Position numbers and translations under genes: made by a program
NCBI GenBank assembly: GCA_017465505.1
Contig: JAFTWB010000004.1
Location: forward strand, 20,121 to 84,120
Direction: 5' to 3'
Source of the DNA: Clostridia bacterium
GTDB taxonomy: Bacteria > Bacillota > Clostridia > Oscillospirales > Acutalibacteraceae
DNA: 64,000 nt
Part shown: positions 49,775 to 59,863 of the stretch, piece by piece
Numbering within the stretch: position 1 is the stretch's first letter
Layout: each line of letters opens with the position of its first letter
The notes under the pieces: model-generated
Seen by the model: only the letters and a program-made list of their open reading frames with translations
Database searches by the model: none
What the model was told of the DNA's origin: nothing

Positions 49775-50421
49775 TTTTGTTCCTCTTTTTTCTTTTTATC
49801 CATACCGAAGAAGTATGTCTTGCTTTCGGTTTTTGTCAGTAATCTTTTGATGTTTGCTCTGTGGGAGATGAAAACCACCACTGCAAGAGCAATTGCAATA
49901 AGGTAAGCCGCTGTGTCCTCATTGTGGAAAATAACAAACATAATTGCGTAGCTTAAGGTAGCACACAGGGAACCAAGGGAAACATATTTGCTTGTAAGTG
50001 TAACAACCGTAAGCACCACAAATGCACCAAGCAAAATCAAGGGGTCTGCCATAAAAATGGTAGTCATACCGCAGATAAAGCCCTTGCCGCCCTTAAAGCC
50101 GTAATAAAGGGGGAAAATGTGGCCAATCTGAGCAAAAAGACCGCAAAGCAAAGCACCTGCAATATAAGAGCTCTCGGTAAAGTGGCTTATTACAAAGCCG
50201 CCTGCACCGCAAGCGATAACGGTTTTTACAATATCAACTGCACACACAATAGCGGCACTCTTTGCACCGTAAACACGCTTAACGTTGGTAAAGCCTGCGT
50301 TACCACTGCCGCTTTCACGGATATCTGCGTTATTTAAAAGCTGAGTCACCATAATTCCGCCGTTAAGGCTGCCTAAAAGGTAAGAGGCAACGGCACATAT
50401 AATAATAATCAACCAACTCAT
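49771..50421 (-). CDS. plsY: Acyl-phosphate:glycerol-3-phosphate acyltransferase PlsY
   Basis: The 216-residue membrane protein has five hydrophobic segments and the PlsY motifs YLLGSLNGGIMVTQ, GSGNAGFTNVKRVYG and PLYYGFKGGKGF. It transfers acyl groups from acyl-phosphate to glycerol-3-phosphate, the first step of phospholipid synthesis. Upstream lie fakA and fakB, which supply acyl-phosphate from free fatty acids, so these three genes make one pathway. It ends in a Lys/Glu-rich tail and overlaps the activase gene. Confidence 0.95.
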   Translation of the reverse strand: MSWLIIIICAVASYLLGSLNGGIMVTQLLNNADIRESGSGNAGFTNVKRVYGAKSAAIVCAVDIVKTVIACGAGGFVISHFTESSYIAGALLCGLFAQIGHIFPLYYGFKGGKGFICGMTTIFMADPLILLGAFVVLTVVTLTSKYVSLGSLCATLSYAIMFVIFHNEDTAAYLIAIALAVVVFISHRANIKRLLTKTESKTYFFGMDKKKKEEQK

Positions 50422-50430
50422 AGCTTCACC

Positions 50431-52092
50431 TTATTCAACTGCAAAAATAAAGCTGTAAATATCCTGACCGCCGTCAACCTCATAAAACTCCACAAGGGGG
50501 AATTTTGAAGAAGCATAGCTGTGAACGGCACTGAGCTCCTCAGCGGTTGCGTCCTTACCTGCAATGGCGATAATAACCTCTTTGCCTGTCATATCAATAG
50601 AGTCAAGAAGCTTGCAGGCACAGTCAATCTTGTCCTGCTCAACAGAAAGGATTGTCTTTTTGGAGAAGCCAAGCCAGTCATCCTTCTTGATTTCAAAGCC
50701 GTCCTGATTTGTATCTCTTACTGCGTAAGTTACAAGACCTGTTGTAACGCCGCCGATTGCCATTTTAAGGTCGTCGATGATAACATCGATATCCTCGCTT
50801 GATAAATCAAGCATTGTAAGGGCGGCATAGCCCTCAGCAATGGTTGTGCTTTCCACAACACGGATGTCGCTGTCTTTATAAAGCTCGCCTGCCTGCTTTG
50901 CAGCCATAACGATGTTTGAGTTATTGGGAAGAACGATGATTGTGTCGGCATTTACCTCATCAAAAGCCTTAATAAAGTCCTCAGAGGAAGGATTCATAGT
51001 CTGCTGACCGTCAACAATAGCGTCAGCACCTAAGGAAGTGAACATTTCCTTAAGGCCGTCGCCGCCTGCAACTGCCACAACACCGAACTTTTTACGTTCA
51101 TTGTTAACAACTTCTTTACGCTCAAAGCGGTTTTCAACTGTTGTTTCACTGTGTTGGATTGACATATTCTCAATCTTCACTGTAATAAACTCACCGAAAG
51201 TAAGGCAGTAAGCCAGCACCTTGTCGGGAGTGAAGGTGTGAACGTGGAGCTTTACCTTTGAGCCTGTCTTAAAAGCAACGATTGAGTCGCCGCCAATGCT
51301 TTCAAGGTACTTGATAAGGGGCTCAACGGTGAAAGCTTCAATGTCGGTTTTCTCAGTTCTGAGCTGAACAAGAGCCTCTGTGCAATAGCCGAACTCCATC
51401 TCACTGTTTTCGTCAAAATTACCCATTACTGCCTCGGCAGAAACAGTTGTCATAATTTTGTCAGATGTGATTTCTTCGCCCTTTAAAGCCTTGTACATAC
51501 CCTCAATAATAAAGGAGAAACCTGCACCGCCGCTGTCAATTACGCCTGCTTCCTTTAAAACAGGAAGCAGCTCGGGAGTGCGGTCAAGAGAAAGGTACAT
51601 TTCCTTAATATAAGCCTTGAAGAACTGCTCAAGGGTGCTGTCCTCAGTAATTTTGGAAGCGGCAACGTCTGTGGCCTCTCTCATAACTGTGAGAATTGTA
51701 CCCTCTGTGGGAGTAATAACCGAAGAGTAAGCCTGCTTAACGCCTGCACGGAACGCCTCGGCAACCGCCTTTACGTCAGCGGTTTCAACGTCTTTCATTC
51801 CAAGGTTGATACCCTCAAAGAACTGAGAGAGAATTACGCCTGAGTTGCCTCTTGCAGAAAGAAGCATACCCTCGGCAACCTTGGAGCAAACCTCGCTTAC
51901 AGGTGTGCTTTCGTTGGTTTCGGCAACAGAAGCACCACCCTCAATTGTGCGGCACATATTGTCGCCTGTGTCACCGTCGGGAATAGGGAAAACGTTAAGG
52001 TCATTTACTGTCTGAGCATTATTTCTAAGGTTTGCAGCACCGTTTTGCACCATCTGTGCGAACATTTCACCTGTAAGGTTCTGTGTACCCAT
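50431..52092 (-). CDS. fakA: Fatty acid kinase catalytic subunit FakA (DhaL/DAK2-type)
   Basis: The 553-residue protein has an N-terminal DhaL domain with the Mg-ATP binding block NVFPIPDGDTGDNM (about residue 29) and LLSARGNSGVILSQFF. A middle domain and a C-terminal DegV-like domain (VVAVAGGDGLKEMF, IVLPNNSNIVMA) follow. It phosphorylates fatty acids held by FakB to give acyl-phosphate. fakB lies just upstream and plsY just downstream. AGGAGGAAC precedes the ATG. This replaces the older label dihydroxyacetone kinase-like. Confidence 0.92.
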   Translation of the reverse strand: MGTQNLTGEMFAQMVQNGAANLRNNAQTVNDLNVFPIPDGDTGDNMCRTIEGGASVAETNESTPVSEVCSKVAEGMLLSARGNSGVILSQFFEGINLGMKDVETADVKAVAEAFRAGVKQAYSSVITPTEGTILTVMREATDVAASKITEDSTLEQFFKAYIKEMYLSLDRTPELLPVLKEAGVIDSGGAGFSFIIEGMYKALKGEEITSDKIMTTVSAEAVMGNFDENSEMEFGYCTEALVQLRTEKTDIEAFTVEPLIKYLESIGGDSIVAFKTGSKVKLHVHTFTPDKVLAYCLTFGEFITVKIENMSIQHSETTVENRFERKEVVNNERKKFGVVAVAGGDGLKEMFTSLGADAIVDGQQTMNPSSEDFIKAFDEVNADTIIVLPNNSNIVMAAKQAGELYKDSDIRVVESTTIAEGYAALTMLDLSSEDIDVIIDDLKMAIGGVTTGLVTYAVRDTNQDGFEIKKDDWLGFSKKTILSVEQDKIDCACKLLDSIDMTGKEVIIAIAGKDATAEELSAVHSYASSKFPLVEFYEVDGGQDIYSFIFAVE

Positions 52093-52142
52093 ACTGTTCC
52101 TCCTGAAAAATCTTGTAACTATTATGGCTTTTTTCGGCTCTC

Positions 52143-53030
52143 TTAGCCTTCAAGCTCTACCTTTTTACCCCAGCCGTATACAACCACTGCACCGGGGCCG
52201 ATGGAAGCACCGATGATAGGACCGATAAAGTCTACTGTAATGTCATCTGTCTTGATTACTTCCTTAACCTTGTTTACAAGGTAATCAACCTCTTCCTGAG
52301 CACAGTCAGCGTGGCCGATAAACACACGTCTGTCCTTTTCGCCTTCCATAGCTTCAGCAAGGAGATTTACGATTTCGTCCATAGAAGCAAGTCTGCCCTT
52401 AACCTTTTTAATAGCAGTGTTCTGGCCGTTGATATCGGAAATGATAATGGGCTTAACGCCGAAAAGGTTGCCAAAGAAAGCAGAAGAAGCCTTAACTCTG
52501 CCTGCACGCTTGAGGTAATCAAGGGTGTTAACTGTAGCGAACTGATTCATTCTGAGCTTATTCTCTTCAAGGTAAGCAATAACCTCATCAAGATTTTTAC
52601 CCTCAGCAACAAGCTCTGCTGCCTTGATAGCAATCATACCCTCACCCATACAAGGAGCCTTGGGGTCAAGGCAAACAACTCTTGCCTCGGGGTACTTTGT
52701 CATAATCTCTTTTGAAACCATAAGACCTGTGTTAACAGAGCCGGAAAGAACACCGGGGCAGGAGATGTAAAGAACATCAAAGCCGGCCTCAACAAGCTGT
52801 GTGAACTTCTCTGTAAACTCTGTTGCAGGAACCTGAGTTGTTGTTACTCTTTCACCATTTCGGATAAGGTCATAAAGCTCTTTTGCAGAGTAATACTCCC
52901 AGTCAAGAGAAGCAGGTGTTTCCTTCTCGTTGTGAACGGTATTCATCTTTACATAGTCAATGGAATATTTCTCTCTTAAAGCCTTGGGAAGATCAGCGCA
53001 GGAATCTGTAAGAATTTTAATGGGTCTCAT
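52143..53030 (-). CDS. fakB: DegV-family fatty acid-binding protein FakB
   Basis: The 295-residue protein has the DegV fold: IKILTDSCADLPKALREKY at the N-terminus, TTQVPATEFTEKF, a substrate loop (YISCPGVLSGSVNTGLM) and a C-terminal IGPIIGASIGPGAVVVYG. FakB holds a fatty acid and presents it to FakA. It heads the operon, 50 nt upstream of fakA. Chain preference cannot be told from sequence. Confidence 0.92.
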   Translation of the reverse strand: MRPIKILTDSCADLPKALREKYSIDYVKMNTVHNEKETPASLDWEYYSAKELYDLIRNGERVTTTQVPATEFTEKFTQLVEAGFDVLYISCPGVLSGSVNTGLMVSKEIMTKYPEARVVCLDPKAPCMGEGMIAIKAAELVAEGKNLDEVIAYLEENKLRMNQFATVNTLDYLKRAGRVKASSAFFGNLFGVKPIIISDINGQNTAIKKVKGRLASMDEIVNLLAEAMEGEKDRRVFIGHADCAQEEVDYLVNKVKEVIKTDDITVDFIGPIIGASIGPGAVVVYGWGKKVELEG

Positions 53031-53096
53031 TTTAATATCTCCTTTTTTTCTGTATTTGTAAATATATTTGTAAAATCACAAATTTCGCATAATACT

Positions 53097-53124
53097 ATTT
53101 TAACAAATTATGAACAACAGTCAA
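53097..53124 (-). promoter_or_regulatory. Promoter for the fakB operon
   Basis: On the minus strand TTGACT and TAAAAT are separated by 16 bp, about 67 bp before the fakB ATG. Confidence 0.5.
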
Positions 53125-53469
53125 TATTATTCATAAAGTTTTGGTTTAAAGCCCAAAAATGGTAGAAAAACCTACCTGTTTTTTCGCAAAAACAACATAC
53201 CAAAAACCGCCCTTTGTGCAGTTTCAACAAAGACGAGCAGGTTTACCTTATCAACATTTAACAACGAAAAGTCGTATTTTGAGGGTGTTTAGGGGGCTCA
53301 GATAAAATATTACTAAAATATTAACAACCCAATGTGAAAACTGAGTGACAAAAGGAGAGATAAATTATCGAAAGAGGAATTTTTTTGAGATTATTTAGGT
53401 TTTTTCACCAAAAACCGATGTTAAAACATTTGCTTCTACTTATTATATAGAGAAAAAGCTTCAAACTCC
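53125..53469. other. Gene-free intergenic stretch
   Basis: Between the fakB promoter and the next promoter I see no open frame with a ribosome site, no strong hairpin and no known motif. The stretch is AT-rich, with several A and T runs and a lone AAAGGAGAG at about 53352 that no start codon follows. Confidence 0.4.
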
Positions 53470-53498
53470 TTGCCCGAAAACTTTTTATCGTGTATAAT
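53470..53498 (+). promoter_or_regulatory. Promoter for the GT2 glycosyltransferase
   Basis: TTGCCC and a perfect TATAAT are separated by 17 bp, 55 bp upstream of the ATG. Confidence 0.6.
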
Positions 53499-53553
53499 TA
53501 GCAAGAATCAAAATGGTTAGTGTGTCCTTTATCAAAATCAAGGAGAAGATACT

Positions 53554-54819
53554 ATGCAAAATGTTGTAAGCTTTCTCAACTACCTCGTATGCTTACTGTT
53601 CGTACTTTGCTATTCATACCAGTTATTTTATATTGTGGTTTCTCTTTTCAAGAAGCCCGTCAAGTTCAAAAGAAACGAGAAAAACAACCGCTTCGCCGTT
53701 ATGATTTGCGGCAGAAACGAAGAGGCTGTTATCGGCAACCTTATAAAGAGCATTAAAAACCAGCACTACCCTGCTGAGCTTATTGATGTTTATGTATGTG
53801 CCGACAACTGCACCGACAACACCGCAATTGTGGCAAGGGACGCAGGAGCTATTGTTTTTGAGCGTTTCAACAAAAAGAAAATCGGCAAGGGCTATGCCCT
53901 TAACTTCCTTTTCAAAAGGGTTTTCGAAACCAGCGGAATGGATTTTTACGACGGCTACTTTGTTTTTGACGCCGACAACCTTCTGGACAAGCGTTACATC
54001 AAGGAGATGAACAAGCTCCTCAACGCAGGCTATGTTGCAGGCACAAGCTATCGTAACTCCAAAAACTACGAAGCAAACTGGATTTCCGCAGGCTATGCTC
54101 TCTGGTTTTTGAGAGAAGCAAGATACCTCTCCAACGCCCGTATGATTTTAGGCGGAAGCTGTGCGGTTTCAGGTACAGGCTTTCTTATCAGCAAAAAGAT
54201 TATTCAGGAAAACAACGGCTGGCACTACTACCTGCTTACGGAAGATATTGAGTTTTCCATTGACACAATTCTCAAGGGCTACAAAATCGGCTACTGCTCC
54301 ACTGCTGTTTTCTACGACGAACAGCCCGAGAAGTTCTCGGTTTCCTGGAATCAGAGAATCCGTTGGGTTAAGGGCTACATGCAAGTTTTCAAAAATTACG
54401 GCAAAAGAATTTTACAGGGTATTTTCGGCACAAACGGCTTCTCCTGCTACGATATGGCAATGAACCTTATGCCTGCCTTCTACCTTTCTATGGCTAGTAC
54501 CTTTATCAATGTTGCTTCCTTTATTATTTCCGTAATTGCCGCTCAGGGTCAGATTTTAGGCGTTTTACTCTCACTGTTACAGCTTGTTTCCACTACCTAC
54601 TCGCTGATGTTCCTTATTGGTGCAATCACCACCATTACCGAGTGGAAGAACATAAAGTGCAAGGGCTGGAAAAAGATTCTTTATATGTTTACTTTCCCTC
54701 TCTTTATCTTCACATTTATTCCCGTTACTATCTGGGCAATCACCTTCGGTAAGGCCGACTGGAAGCCCATAAAGCACGGTGTGCAGAAATCCATTGAAGA
54801 TATGGACAAGAAAAATTAA
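53554..54819 (+). CDS. Membrane family 2 glycosyltransferase
   Basis: The 421-residue protein has an N-terminal hydrophobic segment and a GT2 catalytic domain: FAVMICGRNEEAVIGNLI, ADNCTDNTA, the DxD-like FVFDADNLL, TEDIEF and the QRIRW motif at about residue 268. Several C-terminal hydrophobic segments follow. This is the layout of processive enzymes that make and push polysaccharide through the membrane. The sugar is unknown, and no other polysaccharide genes are adjacent. AAGGAGAAG is placed before the ATG. Confidence 0.88.
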   Translation: MQNVVSFLNYLVCLLFVLCYSYQLFYIVVSLFKKPVKFKRNEKNNRFAVMICGRNEEAVIGNLIKSIKNQHYPAELIDVYVCADNCTDNTAIVARDAGAIVFERFNKKKIGKGYALNFLFKRVFETSGMDFYDGYFVFDADNLLDKRYIKEMNKLLNAGYVAGTSYRNSKNYEANWISAGYALWFLREARYLSNARMILGGSCAVSGTGFLISKKIIQENNGWHYYLLTEDIEFSIDTILKGYKIGYCSTAVFYDEQPEKFSVSWNQRIRWVKGYMQVFKNYGKRILQGIFGTNGFSCYDMAMNLMPAFYLSMASTFINVASFIISVIAAQGQILGVLLSLLQLVSTTYSLMFLIGAITTITEWKNIKCKGWKKILYMFTFPLFIFTFIPVTIWAITFGKADWKPIKHGVQKSIEDMDKKN

Positions 54820-54830
54820 AAGACAAAAGT

Positions 54831-54864
54831 AAGAGCAGCTTCAGAAATGAACCTGCTCTTTTTT
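54831..54864 (+). terminator. Intrinsic terminator after the glycosyltransferase
   Basis: AAGAGCAG and CTGCTCTT pair around a 14-nt loop (itself with TCA/TGA pairing), followed by TTTT. Confidence 0.82.
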
Positions 54865-54919
54865 GGGCTTTTATACAAAAAAATATGTTTTATGCGAAAA
54901 CATCCTGTTATTATACAAA

Positions 54920-54948
54920 TTGACCTTGGTTTACTTCAGTAGTATAAT
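54920..54948 (+). promoter_or_regulatory. Promoter for the small lipoprotein gene
   Basis: TTGACC and a perfect TATAAT are separated by 17 bp, 34 bp before the ATG. Confidence 0.65.
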
Positions 54949-54982
54949 TAACAGGTAAAATTTTTACAGAGGAGAATTTATT

Positions 54983-55414
54983 ATGAAGAAGATTACATCC
55001 ATTTTAGCCATTGTTATGGCTTGTTTGATTTGCGTACTCAGCCTTGCAGGTTGCGGCGACAGAACTCTTGACGGCAAGTACAAGACTGTTGAAGCTTACC
55101 TTGCAGACCCCACTGTAAAGGCTTCCATCGCTGACTCAATGGACACAGGCAGTGATGACCTTAAGGTTGACGTTAAGGGCACTGAGAACACTCTCATCTA
55201 CGAGTATGTTTTCGATGAGGCTTACGATGAGGCTACAATCGAGATTATGAAAGAGGGTTTTGAAAGCGGCGTAGCTTCCTTAGAATCTACTTTCGTTGAC
55301 GTTGCAAACTCTCTTGTAGACGTTGTTGCTGCTGACGATTTAGGCGTTGTTATCAGATACATCGACGCAAACGGCACAGTAATTTTCGAGAAAACATTTA
55401 AGGCTACAAAATAA
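54983..55414 (+). CDS. Small lipoprotein, DUF4854-like
   Basis: The 143-residue protein has a lipoprotein signal peptide with lipobox LAGC (Cys at about residue 24). A single alpha/beta-looking domain follows, with YKTVEAYLADPTVKASIADS and ending VIRYIDANGTVIFEKTFK. The layout resembles DUF4854 proteins, a guess that rests on recall. It is acidic, sits alone between two terminators and has its own good promoter. The function is unknown. Confidence 0.65.
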   Translation: MKKITSILAIVMACLICVLSLAGCGDRTLDGKYKTVEAYLADPTVKASIADSMDTGSDDLKVDVKGTENTLIYEYVFDEAYDEATIEIMKEGFESGVASLESTFVDVANSLVDVVAADDLGVVIRYIDANGTVIFEKTFKATK

Positions 55415-55432
55415 TCAAACCTAAACAAAAAC

Positions 55433-55464
55433 AGGTGCAGGCTTTAAAAGTCTGCACCTTTTTT
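55433..55464. terminator. Intrinsic terminator between lipoprotein gene and glnN
   Basis: AGGTGCAG and CTGCACCT pair (extended by CTTT/AAAG) and are followed by T6. An A-rich run upstream may allow use by the converging glnN. Confidence 0.82.
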
Positions 55465-55473
55465 ATATCTTTT

Positions 55474-57567
55474 TTACATTGTAAACATAAGTCTGCCGTA
55501 AGAGGGATAGGGCCAGTAGTCGTAGGAAGTAAGCTGCTCCATTTCGTCACTGACTTCACGGAGTTTTTCCATAGCAACCAGCACCTTGTTGCAGTAATGA
55601 TAAGCTTCATTTAAAGCGTCAAGCTTCTTACCTTCGATTTCTTTTACGCAAGCCTCCAGCTCATCTGTAAAGTCTGCAAACTCATCCAGAAGCACAGAAA
55701 GTCTTTCGATAACCTTCATCTCTGCCTTTGCGGCAATGCCTGCGTTAATCTGACGCTTTCTCAGCACATTTCGGCTTATATCACCGATAAAGTGGCTTAC
55801 TGCAGGGAAGATATCCTTTTTAGCCATATCAATCATAGTGAGAGCCTCGATATGAACAATTTTTGAGTAGTTCTCAAGCTGGATATCACGTCTTGCCTGT
55901 ACTTCAAGCTCTGTGAAAATCTTGTTTCTTTCAAAGAGCTCAACATTTTTCTTGTCGGCATAGTGAGCCATAGCGTCGGGCATTGAACGAAGATTGAGAA
56001 GACCTCTTCGCTCAGCTTCATCTATCCACTCGTCGGCATAGTTGTTGCCGTTGAAGATAATGTCCTTATGCTCGCGGTAAACGCTGCTGATAATATCCAC
56101 AATTGCCTTTTCCTTATCCTCGGCTTTCTCAAGGATATCGGAAAACTCTGAAAGCTGGTCGGCAACAATGGTGTTAATCATAATATTGGGACAAGCGATG
56201 TTCAGAGAAGAGCCAAGGCTTCTGAACTCAAACTTGTTACCTGTGAAAGCAAAGGGAGAGGTACGGTTTCTGTCGGTGGTGTCCTTCTTGAAATCGGGAA
56301 GAACATCTACGCCCATACCCATTCTCACTCTGTGAGCGTTTACATACTCCTCGCCGCTTTCAATAGCGTGAAGTACGCCCTCTAAATCATCTCCCAGAAA
56401 GATTGACATAATTGTGGGAGGAGCCTCGTGGCCGCCAAGACGGTGGTCGTTGCTTGCGGTAGCAACGGAAATTCTCAGCAAATCCTGATAAAGATGCACA
56501 CCCTTAATAGCAGCACAAAGGAAAAGTAAGAACTGCTTGTTTTCATAGGGCTTTTTGCCGGGCTTAAGGAGGTTTTCTCCTGTGTTTGTGGTAAGTGACC
56601 AGTTGTTGTGCTTACCTGAGCCGCTTACGCCCTCAAAAGGCTTTTCGTGTAAAAGACAAACAAAGCCGTGTCGCTGGGCAACGTTCTTCATAACCTCCAT
56701 TGTAATCTGGTTGTGGTCGGTGGCTAAGTTTGTGGTTGTAAAAATAGGAGCAAGCTCGTGCTGACAGGGAGCAACCTCGTTGTGCTCGGTTTTTGCGTAA
56801 ATACCAAGACGCCAGAGCTCAAAGTCCAGCTCTCTCATAAAGGCGGCAACCCTGGGCTTGATAGCACCGAAATAGTGGTCCTCAAGCTCCTGACCCTTGG
56901 GAGGACGAGCACCAAAAAGGGTACGGCCTGTGTACATAAGGTCACGGCGTTTGAGGTACATTTCTCTGTCAATAAGGAAGTATTCCTGCTCAGCACCAAC
57001 TGTGGTGGAAACGTGGGTAACGTCATCTCTGCCCAGATTTTTAAGAAGTCTTAAGGCTTCGCTGCTGATTCGCTCCATAGACCTGAGAAGAGGGGTTTTC
57101 TTATCAAGAACCTCACCTGTGTAAGAGCAGAAAACAGTGGGAATATACAATGTATTGCCCATAATAAAGGCATAAGAGGTAGGGTCCCAGGCGGTATAGC
57201 CACGGGCTTCGAAGGTGGCACGGATTCCGCCGTTGGGGAATGAGGAAGCGTCGCTTTCGCCCTTAATAAGCTCAGAACCTGAAAACTCCATTATAACCTT
57301 GCCGTTTTCGCCGATATTCATAAAGGAGTCGTGCTTCTCGGCAGTGATTCCTGTCATTGGCTGAAACCAGTGAGTATAGTGGGTACAGCCTCTCTCAATG
57401 GCCCAGTCCTTCATACCTGCGGCAACGCCGTTGGCAACAGAGCGGTCCAGAGGGTCGCCGTTAAGAATAGTACGCTCCAGAGAATTGAAAATATCCTCGG
57501 GCAGATACTTTCGCATAGCGTCGTCGTTAAACACCATACTGCCGAATAATTCAGGAATGTTTTGCAT
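55474..57567 (-). CDS. glnN: Glutamine synthetase type III
   Basis: The 697-residue protein has GSIII length and motifs: [20 protein letters not shown], the catalytic core [41 protein letters not shown] and [17 protein letters not shown]. The C-terminus is long and helical. It makes glutamine from glutamate, ammonia and ATP. I chose the ATG at 57567 because AGGAGG lies 8 nt upstream. Type III is common in Clostridia and Bacteroidetes. No GlnR or PII gene is nearby. Confidence 0.96.
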   Translation of the reverse strand: MQNIPELFGSMVFNDDAMRKYLPEDIFNSLERTILNGDPLDRSVANGVAAGMKDWAIERGCTHYTHWFQPMTGITAEKHDSFMNIGENGKVIMEFSGSELIKGESDASSFPNGGIRATFEARGYTAWDPTSYAFIMGNTLYIPTVFCSYTGEVLDKKTPLLRSMERISSEALRLLKNLGRDDVTHVSTTVGAEQEYFLIDREMYLKRRDLMYTGRTLFGARPPKGQELEDHYFGAIKPRVAAFMRELDFELWRLGIYAKTEHNEVAPCQHELAPIFTTTNLATDHNQITMEVMKNVAQRHGFVCLLHEKPFEGVSGSGKHNNWSLTTNTGENLLKPGKKPYENKQFLLFLCAAIKGVHLYQDLLRISVATASNDHRLGGHEAPPTIMSIFLGDDLEGVLHAIESGEEYVNAHRVRMGMGVDVLPDFKKDTTDRNRTSPFAFTGNKFEFRSLGSSLNIACPNIMINTIVADQLSEFSDILEKAEDKEKAIVDIISSVYREHKDIIFNGNNYADEWIDEAERRGLLNLRSMPDAMAHYADKKNVELFERNKIFTELEVQARRDIQLENYSKIVHIEALTMIDMAKKDIFPAVSHFIGDISRNVLRKRQINAGIAAKAEMKVIERLSVLLDEFADFTDELEACVKEIEGKKLDALNEAYHYCNKVLVAMEKLREVSDEMEQLTSYDYWPYPSYGRLMFTM

Positions 57568-57722
57568 AAACACTGCCTCCTAAAAAAGTAAAAATCCAAT
57601 CTTAAATATAACACTAAATCAGCGTTTGTCAATGATAAAATATGCACTTTGATAAACTTTTGTCATTCTGAATTATCTGAGAGCATTTTTCTGATTTATT
57701 ATGTATAAAGTAGCAGTAATAT

Positions 57723-58421
57723 TCACATAATCACAGCTACTTCTTCATCTATCTCAAGGCTATTGGGAGTAACCTTGCAGTCATAAGCAAGCACACCCAC
57801 TCCTTCGTTTTTCGCTTTTAAAAGTGCCTGTGCAAAATCCTCGTGCATTTTCTTATGAGGAGAAAAGGTGTGCACTTCTTTCATCTGAATAACAAAGAGG
57901 ATATAAGCCTCAAACCCTGCCTGCCTTGCCTTTATAAGCTCGTTTATATGCTTAACTCCACGAAGCGTCGGTGCGTCAGGAAAAAGAGAAAGCCCGTCCT
58001 GCTCCAAGGTTACACCCTTGACCTCAACAAAGGCTTTGCGCTCACCGTCTTCTACATACAAATCAAAGCGGGAGTCCCCAAAGGTGACCTCTCTGCGGAT
58101 TTTTGCGTTTTCCGAGAAAAGAGGATTTTCCCCCTTGAGCCATTCGTAAGCTACTGCATTGGGAATCTGGGAGTCCATATTTACAAGAAGGTTTTCTTTG
58201 CCCTCTCGCCTTTTCTCCACCACAACCAAGTCAAAAGCAGTTTTGCGGTTAGGGTTTGAGGATTTCTCAAGGTAAACCGTAACGCCTTTTTGCAAAAGCT
58301 CACGACATCTGCCTGTGTTTTTCACGTGGACAGTATAAGCCACAGAATCCACCTCAACCTCAGCAATAAAGCGGTTAGGACGTGAAAGAAAAACTCCCTT
58401 GACTATATTTGTGTACTTCAT
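57723..58421 (-). CDS. sfsA: SfsA family DNA/RNA nuclease-like protein
   Basis: The 232-residue protein has the SfsA pattern: an N-terminal OB-like part (GVFLSRPNRFIAEVEVDSV, HVKNTGRCRELL) and a PD-(D/E)xK-like core in which DSRFDLYVEDG and AFVEVKGVTLEQDG carry the acidic residues and Lys. SfsA was first linked to maltose gene expression. Its nuclease-like fold suggests DNA binding or cutting, but the physiological role is unsettled. It overlaps the peptidase gene by 4 nt. Confidence 0.9.
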   Translation of the reverse strand: MKYTNIVKGVFLSRPNRFIAEVEVDSVAYTVHVKNTGRCRELLQKGVTVYLEKSSNPNRKTAFDLVVVEKRREGKENLLVNMDSQIPNAVAYEWLKGENPLFSENAKIRREVTFGDSRFDLYVEDGERKAFVEVKGVTLEQDGLSLFPDAPTLRGVKHINELIKARQAGFEAYILFVIQMKEVHTFSPHKKMHEDFAQALLKAKNEGVGVLAYDCKVTPNSLEIDEEVAVIM

Positions 58422-59704
58422 AAAATCTCGATTTCGCCCTGAGACTTAACCTTAAGAGAGGTTTCGAAAAACTCTTTTAAAAGCTTTGACATATCCTCGG
58501 TGTCCTTACTGCCTGCGGTTTCAAAGGAAGAGTGCATTGCAAGCTGAGCAAGGCCGATATCGGCACTTAAAAGAGAAAGTTGAGTGCCCGAAATATTGCC
58601 CAGAGTTGAGCCGCCTCTGATATCCGCACGATTTGTGTAGGGCTGAGTCTTAACCTCTGCCTTCTCACAGATTCTCTTAAGCACTGCCGAAGAGAGAGCA
58701 TCGGTACAGTAGGACTGATTGGCATTGAACTTCACAACCACGCCGCCGTTAAGTCGGCACTGATGGTTTGAGTCTGTCATCTCGCTGTGATTGGGATGAA
58801 CTCCGTGGGCATTGTCGCAGGAAAGTAGCATACTGTTTGCAATCCTTTGGAAGAAATCAGACTCGCTGAGTCCTAAGGAAAAAGCAAGCTTTTTCAGGGT
58901 TATGCTCATAAGGTCAGAGTCTGCACCCTGTCTTGTACTGCTTCCCACCTCTTCGTTATCAAAAACCGCCAGCACAGGCATACTGGCCTTAGCCTCAGCC
59001 TCCTTAAAGGCTTTAAGAGAAGCAAAAACGCACTGCAAATCGTCCAGTCTGGGAGCAGAAACAAAGTCGCCCCAGCAAACTCCTTTTTCGCAGTTATAAA
59101 GAAACAAATCGGCGGCGAGGATGTCTTCCTTTTCTCCATCAATAAGCTGAGAAAGCTTTTCATTAAGGGAAAAATCCTCGTCACTAAGGCTTACAAAGGG
59201 AAGCAAATCAACTGAAGCGTTAAGAGAAACCCCTTCGTTTGCCTTGCGGTTGAGATGAATTGCAACGTTGGGGATAAGAGCACAAGGCTCTTTGAAATCC
59301 ACAAGGTGAGTTGCCACGCCCTTTTCGCTTTTCACAAGAACTCTGCCTGCAATGGAAAGAGGTCGGTCAAGCCAGGTGGAGTCTATCATTCCGCCGTATT
59401 TTTCCACCCCTAAGCGAACGTAAAATTTATCCTTTACCTCGGGGTTTTCCTTAAGCTTAAAGGCAGGACTGTCAGAGTGGGCGGCACTTATCATAAAACC
59501 ACTAAAGTCATCCTCGGGCACTTTAAAGGCAATTACGGAAGAGCCGCCTCGGATAACAAAATAGCCTTTGCCTTTCTCAATGCACCACTTCTCCCCTTCG
59601 CATAGCTCGTTAAAGCCCAGAGCTTTCAGCTCATTTTTCACGTTTTCAACTGCGTGAAAGGCTGAAGGAGAAGCTTCTATAAAACTAAGTAAATTTCTGT
59701 TCAT
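58418..59704 (-). CDS. apeB: M18 family aminopeptidase
   Basis: The 428-residue protein has M18 motifs: the first metal His and Asp in SAAHSDSPAFKLK, the acidic pair DNEEVGSST, and the final His in NAHGVHPNHSEM with RGGSTLG near the C-terminus. It is a cytosolic di-zinc aminopeptidase that removes acidic or other N-terminal residues. It is the first gene of the peptidase-sfsA pair. AAGGTGATGTT sits before the ATG. Confidence 0.93.
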   Translation of the reverse strand: MNRNLLSFIEASPSAFHAVENVKNELKALGFNELCEGEKWCIEKGKGYFVIRGGSSVIAFKVPEDDFSGFMISAAHSDSPAFKLKENPEVKDKFYVRLGVEKYGGMIDSTWLDRPLSIAGRVLVKSEKGVATHLVDFKEPCALIPNVAIHLNRKANEGVSLNASVDLLPFVSLSDEDFSLNEKLSQLIDGEKEDILAADLFLYNCEKGVCWGDFVSAPRLDDLQCVFASLKAFKEAEAKASMPVLAVFDNEEVGSSTRQGADSDLMSITLKKLAFSLGLSESDFFQRIANSMLLSCDNAHGVHPNHSEMTDSNHQCRLNGGVVVKFNANQSYCTDALSSAVLKRICEKAEVKTQPYTNRADIRGGSTLGNISGTQLSLLSADIGLAQLAMHSSFETAGSKDTEDMSKLLKEFFETSLKVKSQGEIEIL

Positions 59705-59805
59705 AACATCACCTTAAAATAAGTATATCCTAACTATATCATAACCCGAAAATTATTTCAACGAAATGCCACAAAACCCATATTAAAAATTGTAATTACT
59801 CACAA

Positions 59806-59834
59806 TTGAAGTCTTTTGTCTCTTCTGTTAGAAT
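59806..59834 (+). promoter_or_regulatory. Promoter for the three-gene hypothetical operon
   Basis: TTGAAG and TAGAAT are separated by 17 bp, 29 bp before the lipoprotein ATG. Confidence 0.55.
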
Positions 59835-59863
59835 TTAATTAGAAACCATTGGAGGTATGAAAA

